This document shows, in pieces, positions 58,153 to 64,000 of a stretch of DNA of 64,000 nucleotides. Under the pieces are notes generated by a model, which worked only from the letters and a program-made list of their open reading frames with translations, was not told the origin of the DNA and ran no database searches. How positions within the stretch are numbered: position 1 is the stretch's first letter; every line of letters starts with the position of its first letter. The stretch covers positions 9,420,501 through 9,484,500 of the forward strand of contig NZ_JACHNC010000001.1 in NCBI RefSeq assembly GCF_014205215.1, given 5' to 3'. The position numbers and the translations under genes are program-made. The DNA comes from Actinoplanes lobatus. GTDB taxonomy: Bacteria > Actinomycetota > Actinomycetes > Mycobacteriales > Micromonosporaceae.

Positions 58153-59112
58153 ATGAGCACCTCGCTGTACTCCGCGGAACCCAGCCCGGTCGGCGAGCCG
58201 GACAGCGTGCTGCTGCCCGGTCACGACGTGCCGCTCGGGCGGTACACGACGGTGCGCCGCCTGCTCCCGCACCGGAAACGGCGGATGATCGGCGCCTGGT
58301 GCTTCGTCGACCACTTCGGGCCCGACGACGTCAGCGGCCGGCCCGGCATGCAGGTCCCGCCCCACCCGCACACCGGCCTGCAGACCGTCACCTGGCTGGT
58401 CGAGGGCATCATCGAGCACCGCGACAGCCTCGGCAGCCACCAGCTCATCGCGCCCGGCCAGCTCAACCTGATGACCTCCGGGCACGGCATCGCCCACTCC
58501 GAGTACACGCCACCCGACCACCCCGACGGCATGCACGGGCTGCAACTGTGGCTCGCCCTGCCGGAACAGGCCCGGCACGGCGCCGCCCGCTTCGAACACC
58601 ACGAGGACCTGCCCACCCACCGCGACGGCCCGGTCACCGTCACCGTCGTGATCGGACGGCTCGGCGAACTGACCTCGCCCGCCGGGGTCCACTCGCCGCT
58701 GGCCGGGGCCGAGATGCACTACTCGGCGGCGGCCACGCACACCGTCACCCTGGAGTCGTCCTTCGAACACGGGGTGGTGGTGATGTCCGGGACGGCCACC
58801 GTCGACGGGACCGTCCTCGAACCCGGGTCGCTGCTGTATCTCGGCTCCGGGCGTACCTCGCTGGATCTTGATGTTTCCGGACCCGCGCGACTGTTCCTGC
58901 TCGGCGGCGAGCCGTTCGAGGAACCGCTGGTGATGTGGTGGAACTTCGTCGGCCGCGGCCACGACGACATCGTCCGGGCGCGCGAGCAGTGGATGGCCGG
59001 CCTCGGCGCCGAGCGCTTCGGCTTCGTCGGCGGTTGCGCGGCCGACCCGCTTCCGGCTCCCGATCTTCCGACGGTACGGCTGAAGGCGCGCGACCGGCAC
59101 GGCCGGACCTAG
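58153..59112 (+). CDS. Pirin-family protein
   Basis: The 319-residue cupin-type protein has the metal ligands of pirin, His-x-His in PPHPHTGLQTVTWLV and His/Glu in TSGHGIAHSEYTP, and RRLLPHRKRRMIGAWCFVDH. Pirins bind iron; some have quercetinase activity or act as redox cofactors. It starts 3 bases after the previous stop and ends at the boundary of the TnpB element, so the transposable DNA landed right after the stop codon. Confidence 0.9.
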   Translation: MSTSLYSAEPSPVGEPDSVLLPGHDVPLGRYTTVRRLLPHRKRRMIGAWCFVDHFGPDDVSGRPGMQVPPHPHTGLQTVTWLVEGIIEHRDSLGSHQLIAPGQLNLMTSGHGIAHSEYTPPDHPDGMHGLQLWLALPEQARHGAARFEHHEDLPTHRDGPVTVTVVIGRLGELTSPAGVHSPLAGAEMHYSAAATHTVTLESSFEHGVVVMSGTATVDGTVLEPGSLLYLGSGRTSLDLDVSGPARLFLLGGEPFEEPLVMWWNFVGRGHDDIVRAREQWMAGLGAERFGFVGGCAADPLPAPDLPTVRLKARDRHGRT

Positions 59113-59171
59113 TCAACTACCAGCCCATGAATGGGCGGGTTTGTGGATCGCTTCCCTCGCTGGCTGCGAGG
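59113..59171 (-). mobile_element. Probable right end of the TnpB element
   Basis: Between the pirin stop and the TnpB stop, GCCCA (59123-59127) pairs with TGGGC (59132-59136) around TGAA. IS200/IS605-type ends carry small subterminal hairpins and are the 3' part of the omega RNA. The exact end and the target sequence are not resolved. The inverted CTAGTC/GACTAG motifs near both ends (59110 and 60344) are an observation only. Confidence 0.5.
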
Positions 59172-60332
59172 TCAGGCCACGTGTGGGCGGCTGACTGCGC
59201 CCCAGCTCTCGGCACCGCGGTGGGCGATGTTGAGGGCCGCGTTGTGGTCGGCGTGGGCAACGACCCCGCACGACCGACAGGTGAAGGTTTCCTGGTTCAG
59301 GCGGTTGCGTTTGTCGCGGTGACCGCACCGGTTGCAGGTTTGGGAGGTGTACCGGGGGTCGACTTCGGCCAGCGGTACACCGGCCCGGCGAGCCTTGTAC
59401 GCCAGAAACGTGCCGAGTTGGTGGAATGACCATGAGGAGAGGGTGACCCGTTGGGGCTTTCTCAGCCGGACCCGGTCGCGGATCCCCGTCAACTGTTCGA
59501 CGGCGATGCCGCGGCCGGTGCGTGCAGCCTCGGTCACGATGGTCTTGGCGATGACATGGTTGGTGTTCGCGGCGTGCCGTGCTTCCTTCCTGCGGCGGCG
59601 GGCCAGCAGCCGTTTCGCCGACTGAGTGCCTTTGGCCTGTAGCCGCTGCCGCAGTCGCTGCTGGCGGCGGCGGTAGCCGTTGAGCTTGGCCCCGGCATAC
59701 CGGGTGCCATCACTGTCGTAGGCGATGTTGACGATGCCCATGTCGACGCCGAGGAACCCGGCCGGGTCGATCAGGTCGGGTTCGGGCACCTCCACGCTGG
59801 CGTACAGGAACCACATGCCGTCACGGTGCACCAGGTCGCACTCACCGACCGGCAGTGTCGCTAACGCTTTGAGCTGATCGGGCGAACCGGTAAAGGCCAG
59901 GTTCTTGACCCGCCCGCCGACCGTCCAGATCGACACGGTCCGGGTGTCGTACTGCCAGGACAGCATCCGCGCGTCGTACGGCTGCGCGGCGTCCCAGCGA
60001 AAGGTCACCGGGTTGGTCTCCACGGTGCGGCGGCGTCTGCTGCCGGGCTTGCCGTACCGGCTGTTAAGCAGGTTCGCTGTGAGGGTTTTGTACGCGTCGC
60101 AAACCTTCTTGATCACATGCTGGGCGGCCTGCGCACCGAGCCGGTGACCGGTCTTGATGTTCTGGTAGGTGTGCTTGCGCAGGTCATAGTTGCGGTAGCA
60201 GCCGATCTCACGGGCGGTCGCGGCGACCTCGGAAGCGGCGGTGTTGCAGGCACGCAGGGTAGCGTCCAATGCCGACGCCTGTTCGGGTGTCGGCAGCAGC
60301 TTCACCTGCACCACCAGCTTCACACGCGTCAT
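59172..60332 (-). CDS. tnpB: TnpB RNA-guided nuclease of an IS200/IS605-like element
   Basis: This 386-residue protein has an N-terminal REC/WED-like half, a RuvC core, and a zinc finger CNRC-x15-CRSC (C333, C336, C352, C355). The RuvC triad is complete: D197 in GVDMGIVNIA, E279 in IAVEQL and D362 in HADHNAAL. TnpB nucleases use an omega RNA transcribed from the element end. No TnpA transposase gene lies in the window, so the element is a solo (IS1341-like) form that moves with help in trans. Start ATG 60332; sequence GC is normal for the window. Confidence 0.92.
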   Translation of the reverse strand: MTRVKLVVQVKLLPTPEQASALDATLRACNTAASEVAATAREIGCYRNYDLRKHTYQNIKTGHRLGAQAAQHVIKKVCDAYKTLTANLLNSRYGKPGSRRRRTVETNPVTFRWDAAQPYDARMLSWQYDTRTVSIWTVGGRVKNLAFTGSPDQLKALATLPVGECDLVHRDGMWFLYASVEVPEPDLIDPAGFLGVDMGIVNIAYDSDGTRYAGAKLNGYRRRQQRLRQRLQAKGTQSAKRLLARRRRKEARHAANTNHVIAKTIVTEAARTGRGIAVEQLTGIRDRVRLRKPQRVTLSSWSFHQLGTFLAYKARRAGVPLAEVDPRYTSQTCNRCGHRDKRNRLNQETFTCRSCGVVAHADHNAALNIAHRGAESWGAVSRPHVA

Positions 60333-60444
60333 CTTAGCAAGAGACTAGGGGGTGCGATAGTGGCCCGATTCCGATATGCGGCGCGCGGCCGCAGCGTCGC
60401 GAACCCGCTGCGGGGAGGCCATACGGGCGGTCCGCGCCGACTTC

Positions 60445-60484
60445 GCCGCGCAGCCGCGCAGCCGCGCAGCCGCGCAGCCGCGCG
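60445..60484. repeat. 8-bp tandem repeat, five units
   Basis: Five units of GCCGCGCA type run from 60445. They lie in the 488-base gap between TnpB and the next gene. The rest of the gap has no feature I can support; its frames are short and unlike proteins. Confidence 0.8.
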
Positions 60485-60820
60485 AGTTTAATGACAAAGA
60501 CGATCACCTCCACCGGATCGTGCATCACCCGCCGCCGGTCGCACTCTCCCGGCTGGCCAGCGGCCTCAGGGAGTCTCGGCCCGACGATTGCGACAGGAGC
60601 GCAGCGCTCACCTGCGCCGATACTTGTGGGGCGGTCACCTGCGGCCGCCGTCGTACTTCGCCGGATCCTGCGACGGCGCACCACTCGCCGCCCACGAGGA
60701 CATCGCAACCAAAACGCCCAAGTGGGTAACCGCGTTCCTCCGGGCCGTAAATGGCCGAGGCCCCCTCCTTATGGGGCTACTGAGCTTTACTCTTCGGCGG
60801 GTCGTTGCCATGATCATCCG

Positions 60821-61324
60821 ATGACGCCCGCCCGACTCCTCACGGCGCTGGCCGGTGTCCCCGGTCTGCACCCGCGCGCCGACCAGCGGGTCCCCCCGAT
60901 CATCACCTGGGACGACGGGCCCTGCGGGCAGACCGCGACCGCCGCCCTCGCCGCCGCCGGCTTCCAGGTGAGCGAGCCGTTCTGGGCCGGCGGGCTGGTC
61001 GACACCCGCGACCCGGAACCCTGCGTCTTCCAGCGGGTACTGCGCCCGGAGACGGCCGCGCTGCTCTACCTGCACGGCGCCGAACCGGACACACCCGACG
61101 GCGACCGTGCCCTGGCGCTGCGGGTCTTCGCCACCGACCTGCCCGGCGAGGGCTACCTGCCCGGCGACCCGTCCGAACACCTCGCCGTCCACCTGCTGGT
61201 CGGCGAGGCGGGTGACACCGACTACGGCGGGGACGCGCTGTTCACACAGATGGGCACGGCGGTGCGGGCCACCTTCGGCGGCCGCGCCGGCCTGGTCGAG
61301 ATCGCCCGCCGGGCCGCCATCTGA
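60821..61324 (+). CDS. Conserved-looking actinobacterial hypothetical protein
   Basis: The 167-residue protein begins MTPARLLTALAGVPGLHPRA. It is soluble, rich in Gly/Ala/Asp, with a Cys in TWDDGPCGQTATAALAAAGF and another in EPCVFQRVL. No known domain is recognised. It precedes two further small genes on the same strand with gaps of 49 and 26 bases, so these three probably form an operon. Confidence 0.65.
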   Translation: MTPARLLTALAGVPGLHPRADQRVPPIITWDDGPCGQTATAALAAAGFQVSEPFWAGGLVDTRDPEPCVFQRVLRPETAALLYLHGAEPDTPDGDRALALRVFATDLPGEGYLPGDPSEHLAVHLLVGEAGDTDYGGDALFTQMGTAVRATFGGRAGLVEIARRAAI

Positions 61325-61373
61325 TGCCGCCCCTCACCCGCCGGGCCGCCCCTACCGGACGGGGTTCCCTCCG

Positions 61374-61904
61374 GTGAGCGGGCCGGCGCACGCCGGTTAC
61401 ATCCGGGCGGTGGCCGCGGCGCTCGAGGCCGCCGGGGTGCCGGTCGCCGACTGGCGTGCCGACGACGGCGTGCCGCGCGACGGCTGGATCCCGTTCGATC
61501 TGGCCCGCCAGGTCCGCCTGCACGGACGGCCGGTCTGGGACCACGACCAGGCCGGGGCCGGATGGTCCGAGGAGGACGGTTGGCATCTGCTCACCGTCGA
61601 CGACCCGGGTGGCCGCGACATCCGGGTGGCGCGCCCGCTGAACGTGGCCACGGTCGCCGCGCCGTCATCGGTGGCCCGGGCCGTGACCGGGCTGGCCGGC
61701 ATCCGGCACGGCGGGCCGGCGACCGACTCGCCGGGCCGGGACCCCTCCGCCGGCGGGTTCGCGGTCCGGGAGGTGGACGCCGACTTCGCCGGGCGACGGG
61801 CGGGCACCGGGGATCCCGCTTTCGAGGCGGCTCTGCGGCGTTATTCGGCGGGTCGCACAAAGTGCGTTGACGGGTGGCCGGACGCGGCGGAAGGTCGAGG
61901 ATAG
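61374..61904 (+). CDS. DUF6292-like hypothetical protein
   Basis: The protein has 176 residues. The N-terminal part (YIRAVAAALEAAGVPVADWR, then WSEEDGWHLLTVDDP) resembles DUF6292-type actinobacterial proteins. GTG at 61374 was chosen because it begins the domain. C-terminal residues (about 150-176) are less ordered. Function unknown. Confidence 0.65.
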   Translation: MSGPAHAGYIRAVAAALEAAGVPVADWRADDGVPRDGWIPFDLARQVRLHGRPVWDHDQAGAGWSEEDGWHLLTVDDPGGRDIRVARPLNVATVAAPSSVARAVTGLAGIRHGGPATDSPGRDPSAGGFAVREVDADFAGRRAGTGDPAFEAALRRYSAGRTKCVDGWPDAAEGRG

Positions 61905-61930
61905 AACGACGACCTCCGACGGAGGACCCC

Positions 61931-62368
61931 GTGACTCTCGTCGATGCCAGCCGGATCATCCTCATCTTCGCCGCCCCGGCCGTCGTGGTGGCCGCGGTGC
62001 GCCATGTGCCCCGGGGCTGCGCGATCCTCGCCGCCCGGTGGCGACAACGGCGACCGGCCGAACCGGCGCCCTACGGCCCACCGATCGAACGGCTCGCCGC
62101 CGACCTGCGGCGCCTGCTCCGACTGCACGGGGCGCTCGCCGCGTCGGCGCACGCCGCGATGTCCGCACACCGGCTGTGGGCGGTGGAGGCGGCCATCGGC
62201 GCCCGCGCGATCGAGGCGGCCACCGCGCTCGGGGTACCCCATCCGCATCCGTCCCGGGCGGCGGCGCTCACCCGTACCGAATTGTCGTCGATCTTGACCC
62301 TTTTGGCGGAGGCGGGCCTGGTGTTGCCGGCCCGGGTCGGCGGATTCACCACCGACGGCCGGCTCTGA
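61931..62368 (+). CDS. Small membrane-anchored hypothetical protein
   Basis: The 145-residue protein has an N-terminal hydrophobic helix (SRIILIFAAPAVVVAAVRHV), a basic stretch, and two or three helices (PIERLAADLRRLLRLHGALA, then HRLWAVEAAIGARAIEAATA). GGAGG six bases before the GTG at 61931 supports the start. No known family. It is last in the three-gene run and is followed by a hairpin. Confidence 0.65.
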   Translation: MTLVDASRIILIFAAPAVVVAAVRHVPRGCAILAARWRQRRPAEPAPYGPPIERLAADLRRLLRLHGALAASAHAAMSAHRLWAVEAAIGARAIEAATALGVPHPHPSRAAALTRTELSSILTLLAEAGLVLPARVGGFTTDGRL

Positions 62369-62372
62369 AGCA

Positions 62373-62406
62373 GAGGCGGCGGCGGGCCTGCACCCACCGC
62401 CGCCTC
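62373..62406 (+). terminator. Hairpin after the three-gene operon
   Basis: GAGGCGGCGGCGGG pairs with CCCACCGCCGCCTC over 14 positions (one mismatch) around the loop CCTGCA. It begins five bases after the stop at 62368. It probably ends the operon and is the first of the hairpins in the gene-free stretch that follows. Confidence 0.7.
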
Positions 62407-63618
62407 CGTCCCGGCCGGCCTGGGAAGGAGAAGACCACCAGCCGGGAATCCCGGGAACAAAGCTCAAGGAGAGGGACGGCGGAAGTCACCGCCCGGGAGG
62501 TTCGGGTACTGCGGGGTACGGGTGAGGGGGAACGGCGGCAGGACACAGGTCCCGCCGCCGTCCCTCAACCCGGACAGGCGAAGTCACCGGCCGGAGGACG
62601 GAAGGGGGCGCCATCCATGGGCCGGTCTTGGGGGCGACAGTCGCCGACCGGGAGGTCTGGTGGTGATGGGGACGGTGGCGGGAAGGAGGAACCCGCCACC
62701 GTCCGCCGGCCCGTCGGCCCCGGTCCGTGCGGACCCACGGACCGGGCGCCGGGCATGCGACGGCCACCGCATCGGGGGGACAGGAGTGGCCGTCTGCCGG
62801 AGAAGGTCTGACCGGTGTGTGCCGGGGAGGACGGCGGCGGGAGATGGGCTCCCGCCGCCGCCTCCTGCCCGGCCCCGTGCCGAACCGCCAACCGCGGAGG
62901 AGACGAGGGGGGTGTCGTCTCCGCGGAGATCGCTCAGGGCAACGGTGCGGCCGCCTGACTGGGGGGCGGCGACCGCCGGCCGGGAGGCCGAGGGGTCTCA
63001 GACCCGGGCGGTGTGGCCCGGGAGATCAGGTCGTGGAAAATCCGCCGAGGACGTCGTTGGCCCCAGCGGGTCGCCCGGCAGAACCGGGCGCTCATCAACC
63101 GTGCCAGGCGGGAAGTCCTTGATCCGCGAAAGTCCAGAGTGGTCTTCGACACTTCGTGGTCACCTGTTCAGGGTCATCCACAAGTTCTTAGCTCTCCTGA
63201 AAGGGAGCTTAAAAGGTTCTTAAGTCGTCACGTGTGCCGTCACCCCTCAGGAGCGATCCCCGTTGATTGCGGCGGGCCCGGCCGGCCTCTCCCGAACTCC
63301 GTGATAGTCACTGCTCAAACCGTTGAACCGGGCAGGTCCGCGAGACGTATACCCCGGTGATCGCGCTATCCCGGCGGGCTGCGGCGCCGGGGCGGTCAAC
63401 GCTCGCGGGCCGTCCGCGAGGCCGGTGACGGGGCTCCGCAGAGCGGTGGCGCACTTCGCAAATCCGTGGTTAACCTTCCACATCCACCACGTGGCAGGCG
63501 TTGATCGCGGAGGGCGAGGGGCGGGCACCGGGGTGCGGAGGTGGGACAGCATGAGGACGGTGGCACGGATGCGGTGTCGGGGCGAGGGGACCCTCCCCAG
63601 CCGATTCGGGACCGCGTC
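62407..63618. other. Gene-free region with stacked GC hairpins
   Basis: No frame in this 1.2 kb looks like a protein. Strong hairpins occur at about 62529-62566, 62671-62703 (GACGGTGGCGGG / CCCGCCACCGTC, 12 bp), 62722-62743 (GGTCCGTG / CACGGACC), 62833-62859 (GGCGGCGGGAG / CTCCCGCCGCC, 11 bp, loop of five) and 62893-62927. A loosely repeated motif, GTCACCGNCCGGGAGGT, sits near 62486, 62583, 62640 and 62967. An AT-richer patch with two copies of GTTCTTA lies at 63183-63225 and may hold a promoter for the last gene. Confidence 0.65.
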
Positions 63619-64000
63619 ATGAGCTTCGAAGACGACGAGTACTGGGAGGACGAGTACAGCGAGTACTCGTTCATGCCGAGTTCCGCGGTCATGCAGGAGA
63701 AGCACTACACCAAACGTACGGCCCCGGACCCGGTCATGCCGACCCGCCGCCGGGCCGAAGGCGCCGACGAGATCGCCGCGCAGCGGGCGAAACGGACCGC
63801 CTTCGACGGCGAACGGCCGAGCTGGCTCAACGACCCCGACTTCGAGCCGATCGACACCTCCGTCGACAACCTGGTCGGCGACGACTTCGCCGACGTCGAC
63901 TTCAACCGCCCCGAACTCGGTGTCGACTTCGACAAACCGGACTTTCCGATCATCGACCCGGCGGCCCGGCCCGATCTGCGCCGCGGCGCCGCCCCGCAAC
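63619..64000 (+). CDS. Partial gene: acidic N-terminal protein, truncated by the window edge
   Basis: From the ATG at 63619 the frame is open to the last base (127 codons). It encodes MSFEDDEYWEDEYSEYSFMP, then a basic/acidic mix with TAFDGERPSWLNDPDFEPID and repeated Asp-Phe patterns (VDFNRPELGVDFDKPDF). GC at third positions is very high, supporting coding. I see no known domain. The start has only a weak ribosome binding site (GGGA). A minus-strand open frame across the same bases looks like its antisense shadow. Confidence 0.6.
   Translation, partial: MSFEDDEYWEDEYSEYSFMPSSAVMQEKHYTKRTAPDPVMPTRRRAEGADEIAAQRAKRTAFDGERPSWLNDPDFEPIDTSVDNLVGDDFADVDFNRPELGVDFDKPDFPIIDPAARPDLRRGAAPQ

Noticed and set aside
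62934..63152. 72-codon minus-strand frame beginning with SKTTLDFRGSRTSRLARLMS
   Set aside because: Composition is Arg/Pro/Ser-rich and the frame has no ribosome binding site; I cannot support it as a gene.
62522..63223. 233-codon plus-strand frame in the hairpin region
   Set aside because: Its residues (Arg, Gly, Pro) follow the GC hairpins and it has no recognisable domain or start signal.
63247..63999. 250-codon minus-strand frame at the right end
   Set aside because: Its codon positions fit an antisense shadow of the plus-strand partial gene starting at 63619.

Overview
This window reads as the chromosome of a high-GC actinomycete, most likely Actinoplanes or a close relative in the Micromonosporaceae. 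The basis is very high third-position GC, frequent GTG/TTG starts, stop/start (ATGA or GTGA) overlaps, and a block of nine genes in the same order as Rv1822-Rv1830 of Mycobacterium tuberculosis. The assignment to genus is inference. I see no rRNA, tRNA, CRISPR array, origin or prophage.

Layout. 0-2.3 kb: a small EspC-like/WXG pair plus a membrane protein, the edge of a type VII secretion cargo locus. 2.4-11.6 kb: Ski2-like helicase, a two-component system, asparagine synthetase, an ECF sigma factor overlapped antisense by a STAS protein, and an alpha/beta hydrolase. 11.6-17.8 kb, all minus strand: pgsA2, DUF881, sbp, DUF881, gcvH, garA-type FHA, ftsR-type MerR, bifunctional nuclease and a second MerR. 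17.9-18.9 kb: a minisatellite of five units with a nested 8-bp repeat. 18.9-26.6 kb: VWA/MoxR pair, PhzF-like isomerase, CocE/NonD peptidase and an ABC-F ATPase.

26.6-29.9 kb is a gene-poor island with five unrelated tandem repeats, a hypothetical gene with a low-complexity tail, one small hypothetical gene and the remnant of an adenylate cyclase. 29.9-36.3 kb holds glycogen metabolism: a GH-like exported protein coupled to glgM, glgC, and a GGDEF-EAL protein between them. 36.3-45.1 kb carries surface and stress genes: a cysteine-rich lipoprotein, AraC regulator, DUF4331 cluster, membrane-anchored LPMO, FKBP isomerase, lipoprotein, S4 protein, YcnI-like protein and DHH phosphoesterase.

45.3-49.1 kb: zwf, an anti-sigma antagonist behind a long RNA hairpin, a ROK kinase and a small secreted protein. 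49.3-56.2 kb: an arabinose locus with a sugar ABC transporter, L-arabinose isomerase and a LacI regulator, with two matching operator palindromes. 56.3-59.1 kb: DUF2252, F420/PPOX-type and pirin genes. 59.1-60.4 kb: a solo TnpB element with an intact RuvC triad. 60.8-62.4 kb: three small actinobacterial hypothetical genes. 62.4-63.6 kb: a gene-free stretch with a row of strong hairpins. The last gene, at 63.6 kb, runs off the end.

Themes that connect the genes are sugar and carbon storage (araA and its transporter, zwf, ROK, glgC, glgM), cell division and central metabolism control (garA, ftsR, gcvH, sbp), and an unusual density of unstable tandem repeats. All family assignments come from reading motifs by eye; none was checked against a database.
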